Source: Heterobasidion occidentale (lineage: Eukaryota; Basidiomycota; Agaricomycetes; Russulales; Bondarzewiaceae). Taken from it: DNA of 64,000 bases. This document shows, one piece after another, positions 43,340 through 54,229 of this stretch. The stretch covers positions 62,001 through 126,000 of the forward strand of contig JBCAQO010000014.1 in the NCBI GenBank assembly GCA_039111635.1, in the 5' to 3' direction. The notes beneath the pieces are model-generated. The model ran no database searches. It saw only the letters and a list, made by a program, of their open reading frames with translations, and had not been told where the DNA came from. A program made the translations under genes and the position numbers. The stretch's first letter is position 1; every line of letters starts with the position of its first letter.

Positions 43340-44971
43340 GCTGCCGATGGGAGAGGCTTTAAAAATTCTTCGAGTCGCTAAAGGCTCGAACTTCCTCGAT
43401 TTCTTCCATGCTGAGTCCCATCATCATCTGGCGGATGTGGTTGACTCTGTTTTTTCCTTCTTCGATGTCTTCATCGTTGAATTGTCCTTCGTCCATTTCT
43501 GCTTCGCGCACTGGTCTGCGACGAGGGGGCTGGAATCTTCTCTTGGGTTGAGAAGGACAGTTGCGCGCCATGTGCCCGGGTTTCTTGCAAAAGAAGCACT
43601 TGCCTTCTTTGGCAAGTCGATCTCTCTCCGCCGGTGTTATGACTTGACCGATCGGGGCCCTTCACGGCCGGTCTAACCGATGGATCAAGCATCACATGCT
43701 AGGCGGCTCCACTACGGAGCGTACATCAAGGTATTCGGCATGTCCTTAGGAGCCGACAAGACCGATGGTTCTTCAGACATCGGTAGAGGCTATATTGGAG
43801 GGACACGAGGCTCACAGAATTCACACAGTAATATGAGAGGCATTCACATGCCATGGGCTTAGGGCTTACGGGTAAGCACCTCGTCGCACCATGATGGATC
43901 AGTGCGACTGGAGAAGTACAAGAGTAGGCGCCGACAGAGAAAGACGGCGGCCACAGCTCTCCTAGGATGGAAACCTGGAGGAGCACACGGACTCTTACCC
44001 TATACCCCATACAGTATATAAGGCCCATAGAATAGGCTGAGGATCTTCAGTCTATTCTCTTCGTTCCCCCTGTATCTACGCATACAGGATTCTTAGAGCC
44101 AACTATTATTCCCTCCTGTATCATCGCCTGATACAGTCGAGACTTCGCCCACCACTCAGTCCATCGTGCGACCTAGGGAAGAACCTGTTACTCTTGGGTT
44201 ACTGAATGAGCAGTTCGTAACAGCCGGGGTAAGCTTCTTGAAGCGAGTTCGGACAGCATCGGCCTCCATCTCCGCTGCGTCTACATCCATAGGTTCATAT
44301 TGGGGCTCCCTATCGTGCCGTGGGGGTGCCCTTTCGTCGTAAAATGTACGCGGCGTGTAGATTTGGAATTTTCCTTTTCGGAGGTCGTATGCTCGGTCCC
44401 TTGCGATGCGCATCCTTTCGTGTTTCTTGGCCTTCTCGACTAGTTCTTCCCATGTCCCGTCTTTAGAGGGATCTTCATAAATTCCTTTTGCCAATTCCCA
44501 CTTGAGTCCTCGCAGGAAATGGGTCTTCTTGGTTTCTTCGTCTACACTGGCAAGCGCCGCGAGCTGTTCAAATAGCTGAAGGTAGGTGTTAAATGATTCC
44601 TTTCCCTGATTGACTCGGGCCAGTTTGTCGCGAGCATCGGCTTCTTTGTTGAACTCCTCGAAGTCGGTGGCTATCTTTTTTCGGACGGATGTGTAGCCGA
44701 CCGTGTCTGCCCAAGTGTATTTGTTCCAATCCTTCAGCGTGTTCCTGGCCTGAGTGAAGTTCCTTGCCCATATCCCTGCAGATCCTTCCTTCATGTATGA
44801 TAGAGCATAAGCAATTTTGGCGAATTCGTTCGCATAATCCTTCTTCCTGGCCAGGAACATCAGGTCGATTTCGTGGAGGAATTGCTCGGTTCGTTTTCTG
44901 TTTCCACTGAAGGTGGTGGGTTTGGCCATAGCTGGTCCCTTGGACTCATTACTTCCAGTATCTGCCGACAT
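43340..44971 (-). pseudogene. gag: Gag of element B1, interrupted by a solo LTR
   Basis: Capsid-like part 44971-44223: PTTFSGNRKRTEQFLHEIDL, KEGSAGIWARNFTQA, KESFNTYLQLFEQL, HFLRGLKWELAKGIYE. After 588 bp of inserted LTR the frame resumes with zinc knuckle CFFCKKPGHMARNC, then an arginine-rich patch and an acidic stretch to about 43340. The insertion lies between capsid and nucleocapsid. The open frame also extends upstream of the Met at 44971. Confidence 0.88.
43635..44222 (+). repeat. Solo family A LTR in the gag of B1
   Basis: 588 bp, flanked by the perfect duplication GCCGG (43630-43634 and 44223-44227). It shares private variants with the A3 LTR at 51140 (for example CTATATTGGAGGG and the CTGTATCTACGCATACAGG tract), which sits at the same gag position in B2. 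Confidence 0.93.
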
Positions 44972-46290
44972 TGTATCGGGCGGGGGCTCTGGATTGTTAG
45001 GCGGTTCCTGATCTTCACTTGGTGCTTCAAAATACTCCGGTTCGGGGACAAATTCCGGTGTTGAGGCTCGGAAGTCTTCTTGGGGAGCGGTCTCCTGTAA
45101 GGGGGATGTAGCGGGAGTGTTTCTTTTAGAGATTCGACTTCCACTGGCTGTTTCTCTGGGTAGAGTATGTATGTGCGGTCTTGGCGAGTCACGATGCCGA
45201 TTTGCCGGTGATTCAGGCTTGTCGAAGGTCTTTCTTGCGACGTAGTCCTCGACCTTAACGAGGCGTAGGTCGGGTCCTGCGTGGACGATTTCTCCTCCCC
45301 AAGCCGCGTATTCGTATTCGCTCTTGCCTTGTTGTTGGAAGAATCCGGTGAGGATTCCCGCGTAGTAGAAGTGTGCTTTCCTTTCGTCGTAATAAAGTTG
45401 ATCCTTGTCGACGTCTTCGGTAAGTCTTCGTAGACTTCTGCTGGGTCTGTTCTATAGCCGGGAGGGTATCCCGCTGCGACTTCGTCCGTTGTTCTTTATT
45501 CTTTGAAGAAGAAGGGTACTGCCTGTCTTCTTCCGGCTTGTAATGCTTCTTGTAAGTCTGGGTCCCTTTTGATAATTTCGTTGATGGAAATATCAATTTG
45601 GTCGATGAGTTGGATGATCTCGGAGAATGTGTGTCCCGAGATGAGGGTTCGGAGATGATAAGTTTTGTGGGCGAACTCTCCTCTTCTGACGATAAAAATG
45701 ATCCCTTCAATTTCTGTTCGGACTGGCGGAGAGTTAGGGGCTTCCAGTGTGTCTTCCTAGGTTGAGGAGAAGGTCCAGTGGATGAGGATTGAGACGTGGT
45801 CTCTGTTCTCCTTGGTCTTGACGAGTTCCGCTCTGATTCCGTCTGTGTCAATATTCCTTGCGATGGTTCTTCTGAGATCGGGGATAACGGCGACGGGGAA
45901 ATCGTCTGGTCTTCCGTCGTGTATCTCGACGCAGTTCCTTGCTCTGATGACGTCGGGCTCTCCGTTGTCCGTGAGTGTGAATGGTGTCTTTGGTTCGTTG
46001 ACGAAGCAAATCCCGGAAAATCTATATCCAGTTTTAAGGAGGTCTATAAATATTTCGGGTGCTTGTTGTAGCCTGAGTGTGGCTATTCCTGAATAGACTT
46101 TTCCTGGGTTCCGGTGTCTTGCGACTTCTATGGCTCCGGGGTTGTTTATTCTTTCTTGAGGGGTCGCTGCTGGGGTTGCCATTAGGTTTACCCTGTTGGC
46201 GATTGCTAAAATGTTTTGACTGATGAGAGAAAGAGCTGCCTCTGCTGGGGATCCAGCTTGAATAGGGTAGGGATAAAAGAGCTCGTTCAA
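44972..46290 (-). pseudogene. Leader coding region upstream of gag, element B1
   Basis: About 1.3 kb between 5' LTR and gag contains open frames that look protein-like. Frame 46290-45757 (178 aa) starts MNELFYPYPIQAGSPAEAAL and includes EIFIDLLKTGYRFSGICFVN and ends DHVSILIHWTFSST. Further fragments read FSEIIQLIDQIDISINEII and GKSEYEYAAWGGEIVHAGPD. They change frame several times. The same segments occur in B2 (49089-50400). No family recognised; they may be an N-terminal extension of Gag or separate leader proteins. Confidence 0.45.
46280..46289 (-). other. Primer-binding site, self-priming type (B1)
   Basis: Minus-strand TGAACGAGCT, 2 nt inside the 5' LTR, is complementary to AGCTCGTTCA in the LTR (near 46733 in this copy), the proposed RNA start. 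Confidence 0.65.
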
Positions 46291-46291
46291 G

Positions 46292-47122
46292 TGTTAGGTC
46301 GGAGACCTATCACGTGCACCGATGCACGAAGGGTCCCTAGGCTAAACCTCCACTGGTTCGTATAGTCGTAGACTCCAATGGATAAAGACGATGGATCGTC
46401 TTTGGGCTCTTTCGAGGAACTCGGGGTCGCTGTCGGCTTTGTTCTCGAATAGATTGAGAAGGTGATCTTCGAGGTCTTCTCGATGATGAGGAGGAACCGG
46501 ATGATCTTCTCCTGTCCAACAGATGACACGAGGGGGTGTCCAACTGAGAACGCGAAAGGCAGCTAGTCCGGTGTAGAAGCGGATGAGTAGAGGGGGGAGG
46601 GAAAGGAGACGAGTCCAGTGCTTCGTCAGACCGTGCAAAGAGTTTCTCAGATCTGACAGAGATCACGAAGCGTGGGCTAGGAAGGTAGCCAGACACCGGG
46701 TGCAGTGCAGAGATCAAGTGTATTACAGGTGAACGAGCTGAGCTTCTTAGAAGCTCATCTCGGCTATTTACGTACAGAAGTGTCTAGGGCAGGATCAAGA
46801 TCTGGTCTGTGCACTTCTTAGGTACCGAAGTCAACGATCGAGATCCGTAAGCTAGAATGCCTCATTGACCTGCCATATAACCAAATATAGTAATCCGATC
46901 ACTAATGTCCATCCACATCTTTGATCGATCAAGAACCAGGAACGGGGGTCAGGAACCAATGTCTGTCCACATTGAGAATCAGGAACCAGAAGTCAGCGTT
47001 CATGCATCAGCATGTAAATGGTAAGGAGTCATTGAAAGCGGTCCGAGTCTGCAACAAGTCCGAAGCACTTGACCAGCCCATCCACTCACGTGCGAAGCAC
47101 GTGTTAGGACGCGGTTCTAACA
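46292..47122 (-). repeat. 5' LTR of element B1
   Basis: 831 bp, TG...CA ends, similar to 36135-36968 with small differences. It is followed at 47123 by CTTGT and DUF6697-type pseudogene sequence rather than the GATGG expected from the other end. Confidence 0.9.
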
Positions 47123-47796
47123 CTTGTGGCCTAAATGATCAATTGACTGCACTCCAGGATAAGTACACGGCAGAGATCGCACAGGTCATGAAGCTTCGAG
47201 CTAGCAATGCAGAAAAGTTGGCCCAACTGGTCTCCTTGTGTGCCGAGAACGTAGTTCTGACCGCTGATCATGAGCGGCGGCATCGCAGTAAGGTGAACGC
47301 TTCTGTTCAATATACGCCATTAGTGAGAGACTCAAATCTGCTCTGCTATTTTTATCACCTGATCTCTATCGTACAGATCCTCGAGTCGGAGGTCATCAAG
47401 CTTTCGAGTGATGATGAACGCGACTTCTTGATGCCAATCTTCTTCCCCCTCGACACGTAGGACTGTTTCGTTCGAGCACAAAGCCGACATGCAGGCATGA
47501 AAGGCAGGTCTTAATTTTGCCAATGTTCTTGCTCAATCGATTGTGACAGCATTTGCAGAGAATTCTACAGACTAACTCCGGTAAGGAGGGCAAGCACCGC
47601 AAAATAAATGACAATTCAGCTCCAAAAGTGGCCGTGCGTATTGAAACCATGCCTTTTCCTACAAATAGCCGTGACATCTACTTATGCTTATGCCAGTGCA
47701 ATGCGACCCAGCACCCGAAAGGCAAACAAAGAGCCGGGACCAAATCTCATGGCACCACACCCATCTCCTAAGCTGTTATATGTTGCTTGCTCACAT
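47123..47796 (+). pseudogene. Coiled-coil/DUF6697-like gene, paralogue 3, N-terminal part, inverted
   Basis: Reads LNDQLTALQDKYTAEIAQVM, parallel to LTDELDNLKGKYAAETVQV of paralogue 1. After an intron (about 47313-47378) it reads ILESEVIKLSSDDE, parallel to ILESEGFDSSSDDE. This is the missing upstream portion of the pseudogene at 13612-14928, here in inverted orientation. It ends with CACAT (47792-47796), the reverse complement of the A1 target duplication ATGTG. Confidence 0.7.
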
Positions 47797-48254
47797 TGTT
47801 ACGAACTGCTCGTTCGATAACCCAAGAGTAACAGGTTCTTCCCTAGGTCGCACGATGGACTGAGTGACGGACAAAGTCTCAACTGTACCAGGCAACGATA
47901 CAGGAGGGAATAATGATTGGCTCTAAGTTACACAGTGTGGGGACTGTGTGGAAACGAAGAGAATAGACTGAAGATCCTCAGCCTATTCTATGGGCCTTAT
48001 ATACTGTATGGGTATAGGGTAAGAGTCCGTGTGCTTCTCCGGGTTTCCATCCCAGAGAGCTGTTGGTCGCCGTCTCTCTCAGCCGGTGCCTACTCTTGTA
48101 CTTCTCCAGTCGCACTGATCCATCATGGTGTGATGAGGTGCTTACCCATAAGCCCTAAGCCCATGGCATGTGAATGCCTCCCTTATCTGTGTACCTATCT
48201 CTTGAGCCCCATGTCCCTCTCCTATAGCCTCTACCGATGTCTTGAAGAACCATC
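47797..48254 (-). repeat. 3' LTR of element A1, second part, inverted
   Basis: Minus-strand LTR sequence that begins with GATGG (CCATC at 48250-48254) and ends in the normal TTCGTAACA, followed by ATGTG. It shares the private variants of the A1 5' LTR. It is the other half of the LTR split at 36134. Confidence 0.9.
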
Positions 48255-49087
48255 TGTTAGGACCGCGTCCTAACACGTGCTTCGCACGTGAGTGGATGGG
48301 CTGGTCAAGTGCTTCGGACTTGTTGCAGACTCGGACCGCTTTCAATGACTCCTTACCATTTACATGCTGATGCATGAACGCTGACTTCTGGTTCCTGATT
48401 CTCAATGTGGACAGACATTGGTTCCTGACCCCCGTTCCTGGTTCTTGATCGATCAAAGATGTGGATGGACATTAGTGATCGGATTACTATATTTGGTTAT
48501 ATGGCAGGTCAATGAGGCATTCTAGCTTACGGATCTCGATCGTTGACTTCGGTACCTAAGAAGTGCACAGACCAGATCTTGATCCTGCCCTAGACACTTC
48601 TGTACGTAAATAGCCGAGATGAGCTTCTAAGAAGCTCAGCTCGTTCACCTGTAATACACTTGATCTCTGCACTGCACCCGGTCTGGCTACCTTCCTAGCC
48701 CACGCTTCGTGATCTCTGTCAGATCTGAGAAAACTCTTTGCACGGTCTGACGAAGCACTGGACTCGTCTCCTTTCCCTCCCCTCCCTCTACTCATCCGCT
48801 TCTACACCGGACTAGCTGCCTTTCGCGTTCTCAGTTGGACACCCCCTCGTGTCATCTGTTGGACAGGAGAAGATCATCCCGTTCCAACTCATCATCGAGA
48901 AGACCTCGAAGATCACCTTCTCAATCTATTCGAGAACAAAGCCGACAGCGACCCCGAGTTCCTCGAAAGAGCCCAAAGACGATCCATCGTCTTTATCCAT
49001 TGGAGTCTACGACTATACGAACCAGTGGAGGTTTAGCCTAGGGACCCCTTCGTGCATCGGTGCACGTGATAGGTCTCCGACCTAACA
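48255..49087 (+). repeat. 5' LTR of element B2
   Basis: 833 bp in sense orientation. Preceded by CCATC (48250-48254), the reverse complement of the GATGG at the left end of B1. Confidence 0.9.
48607..48647 (+). promoter_or_regulatory. LTR promoter and predicted RNA start, family B
   Basis: TAAATA (48607-48612) lies 31 nt before AGCTCGTTCA (48638-48647), which matches the PBS complement. A stem GAGCTTC/GAAGCTC sits just upstream of the proposed start. The assignment is inferred. Confidence 0.5.
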
Positions 49088-49089
49088 CT

Positions 49090-49099
49090 TGAACGAGCT
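49090..49099 (+). other. Primer-binding site, self-priming type (B2)
   Basis: TGAACGAGCT, 2 nt after the LTR, is the exact reverse complement of AGCTCGTTCA at 48638-48647. The 2-nt spacer is CT in both families. Confidence 0.65.
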
Positions 49100-51139
49100 C
49101 TTTTATCCCTACCCTATTCAAGCTGGATCCCCAGCAGAGGCAGCTCTTTCTCTCATCAGTCAACAACATTTTAGCAATCGCCAACAGGGTAAACCTAATG
49201 GCAACCCCAGCAGCGACCCCTCAAGAAAGAATAAACAACCCCGGAGCCATAGAAGTCGCAAGACACCGGAACCCAGGAAAAGTCTATTCAGGAATAGCCA
49301 CACTCAGGCTACAACAAGCACCCGAAATATTTATAGACCTCCTTAAAACTGGATATAGATTTTCCGGGATTTGCTTCGTCAACGAACCAAAGACACCATT
49401 CACACTCACGGACAACGGAGAGCCCGACGTCATCAGAGCAAGGAACTGCGTCGAGATACACGACGGAAGACCAGACGATTTCCCCGTCGCCGTTATCCCC
49501 ATCTCAGAACCATCGCAAGGAATATTGACACAGACGGAATCAGAGCGGAACTCGTCAAGACCAAGGAGAACAGAGACCACGTCTCAATCCTCATCCACTG
49601 GACCTTCTCCTCAACCTAGGAAGACACACTGGAAGCCCCTAACTCTCCGCCAGTCCGAACAGAATTGAAGGGATCATTTTTATCGTCAGAAGAGGAGAGT
49701 TCGCCCACAAACTTATCATCTCCGAACCTCATCTCGGGACACACATTCTCCGAGATCATCCAACTCATCGACCAAATTGATATTTCCATCAACGAAATTA
49801 TCAAAAGGGACCCAGACTTACAAGAAGCATTACAAGCCGGAAGAAGACAGGCAGTACCCTTCTTCTTCAAAGAATAAAGAACAACGGACGAAGTCGCAGC
49901 GGGATACCCTCCCGGCTATAGAACAGACCCAGCAGAAGTCTAAACGAAGACTTACCCGAAGACGTCGACAAGGATCAACTTTATTACGACGAAAGGAAAG
50001 CACACTTCTACTACGCGGAATCCTCACCGGATTCTTCCAACAACAAGGCAAGAGCGAATACGAATACGCGGCTTGGGGAGGAGAAATCGTCCACGCAGGA
50101 CCCGACCTACGCCTCGTTAAGGTCGAGGACTACGTCGCAAGAAAGACCTTCGACAAGCCTGAATCACCGGCAAATCGGCATCGTGACTCGCCAAGACCGC
50201 ACATACATACTCTACCCAGAGAAACAGCCAGTGGAAGTCGAATCTCTAAAAGAACACTCCCGCTACATCCCCCTTACAGGAGACCGCTCCCCAAGAAGAC
50301 TTCCGAGCCTCAACACCGGAATTTGTCCCCGAACCGGAGTATTTTGAAGCACCAAGTGAAGATCAGGAACCGCCTAACAATCCAGAGCCCCCGCCCGATA
50401 CAATGTCGGCAGATACTGGAAGTAATGAGTCCAAGGGACCAGCTATGGCCAAACCCACCACTTCAGGGTGAAACAAAACGAACCGAGCAATTCCTCCACG
50501 AAATCGACCTGATGTTCCTGGCCAGAAGAAGGATTATGCGAACGAATTCGCCAAAATTGCTTATGCTCTATCATACATGAAGGAAGGATCTGCAGGGATA
50601 TGGGCAAGGAACTTCACTCAGGCCAGGACACGCTGAAGGATTGGAACAATACACTTGGGCAGACACGGTCGGCTACACATCCGTCCGAAAAAAGATAGCC
50701 CCGACTTCGAGGAGTTCAACAAAGAAGCCGATGCTCGCGACAAACTGGCCCGAGTCAATCAGGGAAAGGAATCATTTAACACCTACCTTCAGCTATTTGA
50801 ACAGCTCGCGGCGCTTGCCAGTGTAGACGAGAACCAAGAAGACCCATTTCCTGCGAGGACTCAGTGGGAATTGGCAAAAGGAATTTATGAAGATCCCTCT
50901 AAAGACGGGACATGGGAAGAACTAGTCGAGAAGGCCAAGAACACGAAAGGATGCGCATCGCAAGGGACCGAGCATACGACCTCCGAAAAGGAAATTCCAA
51001 TCTACACGCCGCGTACATTTTACGACGAAAGGGCACCCCCACGGCACGATAGGGAGCCCCAATATGAACCTATGGATGTAGACGCAGCGGAGATGGAGGC
51101 CGATGCTGTCCGAACTCGCTTCAAGAAGCTTACCCCGGC
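49100..51139 (+). pseudogene. gag: Leader region and gag of element B2
   Basis: The leader repeats the B1 frames (EIFIDLLKTGYRFSGICFVN at about 49326). Gag (from 50403) contains FLHEIDLMFLAR, KEGSAGIWARNF and KESFNTYLQLFEQLAAL. Single-base losses relative to B1 shift the frame near 50460, 50525, 50625 and 50700. It ends KLTPA at the A3 LTR. Confidence 0.8.
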
Positions 51140-51726
51140 TGTTACGAACTGCTCATTCAGTAACCCAAGAGTAACAGGTTTCTTCCCTAGGTCGCACGAT
51201 GGACTGAGTGGTGGGCGAAGTCTCGACTGTATCAGGCGATGATACAGGAGGGAATAATAGTTGGCTCTAAGATCCTGTATGCGTAGATACAGGGGGAACG
51301 AAGAGAATAGACTGAAGATCCTCAGCCTATTCTATGGGCCTTATATACTGTATGGGGTATAGGGTAAGAGTCCGTGTGCTCCTCCAGGTTTCCATCCTAG
51401 GAGAGCTGTGCCGCCGTCTTTCTCTGTCGCGCCTACTCTTGTACTTCTCCAGTCGCACTGATCCATCATGGTGCGACGAGGTGCTTACCCGTAAGCCCTA
51501 AGCCCATGGCATGTGAATGCCTCTCATATTACTGTGTGAATTCTGTGAGCCTCGTGTCCCTCCAATATAGCCTCTACCGATGTCTTGAAGAACCATCGGT
51601 CTTGTCGGCTCCTAAGGACATGCCGAATACCTTGATGTACGCTCCGTAGTGAGCCGCCTAGCATGTGATGCTTGATCCATCGGTTAGACCGGCCGTGAAG
51701 GGCCCCCGATCGGTCAAGTCATAACA
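51140..51726 (-). repeat. 3' LTR of element A3
   Basis: 587 bp, sharing the private variants of the solo LTR at 43635-44222, so both trace to one insertion. Confidence 0.9.
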
Positions 51727-52829
51727 TTACCCCTTTCTAGGTCCCAACTCCTGAGGGACTACTCGCTTGAGCTTCATCGTCATTCCACGTACAATTGCTT
51801 TCTGGTCGTCAAAATAGATTGGGATGCGTCTTCCCAATATTACTTCATTTTCTGGGGCAAAGACTGACCTACGTCGTTTACAACGCCTAGGAGTTTTCCG
51901 TCTCCGTTGAGCTGTTTGATTTGAAGTTCGTGGTATTGCATAACTCATACCATGCCCCTTCTCCCGGTGTTCTTCCTTCACCGCACGTTTGTGTGAGTAC
52001 ACTCCTAGAGTCAATAGGCAGCTACTCGACCAGGGCTCCCTGGTAGGTTTGATGAGCCAGTGTCATCTGGCGACGATGCAGAAAGGTGTCGTGCAAATGA
52101 TTATAGGATGAAATAGAAACTCGTCTGTGGATGGGTGTGTGTCGTTCTTCTTCTAAGTGCCGAAGGCCATGCTTTAGTGTTTCCAGGATAGATCTCTTCA
52201 TCTCCTTGATCTCCGGTATCGAGGGGGACTCCAGTGTGTGGGTTGATCGCTTTACTAAGGCTTAGGCCCACAACCTATCGAGGGTGAACAGTCCTCGACT
52301 TGTTTTGAGTCCGGCAAGACCCCTTTGAAGATCCCTAACTCTGTCAGCCCCATAACGGTGGCCTGTCCTGGTTAGAGATTGAGTGTTCGTCCAGAGTTTG
52401 TTTTTCACAAGGGAGCGAGCATGTAGCAGCGCTCCGCGTATTGAACACGAGGTAAGGACTTTGAAGAATAGACTTTGAACCCCATGGTCTCTTGAATAGA
52501 TCATGGTATCCACCTTGACGGTAATTATGCGGGGTCAGCGTAAGGTATGTCCTGGTAGTTTAATGTCGTGCCGGACGTCCGTAGTTTTGCGTCTTTGCGG
52601 ACGTCCGCTAGTTATTCCTTAAGTCGTTTCGGACTGAGGCTAGTTTTATACCTAAGTCGTTGCGGACTGCCCTGCTAGTTTATGCCAAGGTCGTTGCGGA
52701 CCTATCCATCTCCCAACGTAGGAGTACCTGTAAACAAGACAGCAGGTGTTTCTGCGCGCCGGAACATCCATCGGTGATGCGCATAGGGCCGTAGACCAGT
52801 TCCTCCTTCTTGACAGGGTTCCCATTGAG
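51140..52829 (-). mobile_element. Element A3, 3' end (family A), nested in B2
   Basis: 3' LTR (51140-51726), polypurine tract and the first part of the 3' non-coding region. Target CCGGC is at 51135-51139. It is cut at 52829 by A4. The corresponding site in B1 holds only a solo LTR. Confidence 0.88.
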
Positions 52830-53418
52830 TGTTACGAACGGCTCGTTCAATAACCCAAGAGTAACAGGTTCTTCCCTAGGTTGCACAAAATGGACTGAGT
52901 GGTGGACGGAGTCTCGACTGTATCAGGCGTTGATACAGGAGGGAATAATGATTGACTCTAAGTTACACAGTGTGAAGACCGTGTAAGAACGAAGAGAATA
53001 GACTGAAGATCCTCAGCCTATTCTATGGGCCTTATATACTGTATAGGGTATAGGGTAAGAGTCCGTGTGCTTCTCCAGGTTTCCATCCTAGGAGAGCTGT
53101 GGCCGCCGTCTTTCCCTCCGCGCCTACTCTTGTACTTCTCTAGTCGCACTGATCCATCATGGTGCGACGAGGTGCTTACCCATAAGCCCTAAGCCCATGG
53201 CATGTGAATGCCTCTCATATTACTGTGTGAACTTCCGTGATCCTCGTGTCCCTCCAATATAGCCTTTACCGATGTCTTGAAGAACCATCGGTCTTGTCGG
53301 CTCCTAAGGACATGCCGAATACCTTGATGTACGCTCCGTAGTGGAGCCGCCTAGCATGTGATGCTTGATCCATCGGTTAGACCGGCCGCGAAGGGCCCCG
53401 ATCGGTCAAGTCATAACA
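52830..53418 (-). repeat. 3' LTR of element A4
   Basis: 589 bp, TG...CA ends, followed by the family polypurine tract and ORF3-side non-coding sequence on the minus strand. Confidence 0.9.
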
Positions 53419-54229
53419 TTACCCCCTTTCTAGGTCCCAACTCCTGAGGGGACTACTCGCTTGAGCAGAAACGAGCTTCATCGTCATTCCACGGACAATT
53501 GCTTTGTGGTCGTCAAAATAGATTGGGATGCGTCTTCCCAATATCACTTCGTTTTCTGGGGCGAAGACCGACCTACGTCGTTTACAACGCCTAGGAGTTT
53601 TCCTTCTCCGTGAGCTGTTTGATTTGAAGTCCTGCAGTATCAGCCACAATACTGTGTTTCTCCTCGGTGTTCTTCCTTCACCGTACGTTTTGTGTGAGTA
53701 CACTCCTAGAGTCAATAGGCAGCTACTCGACCAGGGCTCCCTGGTAGGTTTGATAAGCCAGTGTCATCTGGCGACGATGCAGAAAGGTGTTGTGCGAATG
53801 ATTATAGGATGAAATAGAAACTCGTCTGTGGATGGGTGTGTGTCGTTTCTTCTTCCAAAATGCCGAAGGCCATGTCTCAGTGTTTCCAGGATAGATCTTC
53901 ATCTCCTTGATCTCCGGTATCGAGGGGGACTCCAGGTGTGTGGGTTGATCGCTTTACTAAGGCTTAGGCCACCAACCTATCAAGAGCGAACATTCTCTTG
54001 ACTTGTCTTGAGTCCGGCAAGACCCTTTGAAGATCCCTAACTCTGTCAGCCCCATACGGTGGCCTTGTCAGGTTAGAGATTGAGTGTTCGTCCAGAGTTT
54101 GTTTTTCACTAAGGGTATTGGACACGAGGTAAGGACTTTGAAGAATAGATTTTGAACCCCATGGTCTCTTGAATAGATCATGGTATCCACCTTGACGGTA
54201 ATTATCGGGGTCAGCGTAAGGTATGTCCT

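Larger units (their letters stand above)
36135..47122 (-). mobile_element. Element B1, family B chromovirus
   Basis: 11.0 kb. LTRs at 46292-47122 (5') and 36135-36968 (3'). Minus-strand order: PBS, leader ORFs, gag (holding a solo family A LTR), protease, RT/RNase H, integrase with chromodomain, a 647-aa ORF, polypurine tract. The left flank is GATGG but the right flank is CTTGT, so the two ends do not share a target duplication; see the inversion finding. Confidence 0.92.
48255..51139 (+). mobile_element. Element B2, 5' part (family B)
   Basis: 5' LTR (48255-49087), PBS, leader coding region and the capsid part of gag, in mirror image to B1 (44223-47122). It is interrupted at 51139 by element A3 at the same gag site (CCGGC) as the solo LTR of B1. 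Several small deletions relative to B1 break frames that are open in B1. Confidence 0.88.

Noticed and set aside
46201..46230. CTGATGAG followed by GAAA, hammerhead-like core words
   Set aside because: There is no room for stem II between the words and no flanking stems I or III; it is also antisense to element B1.
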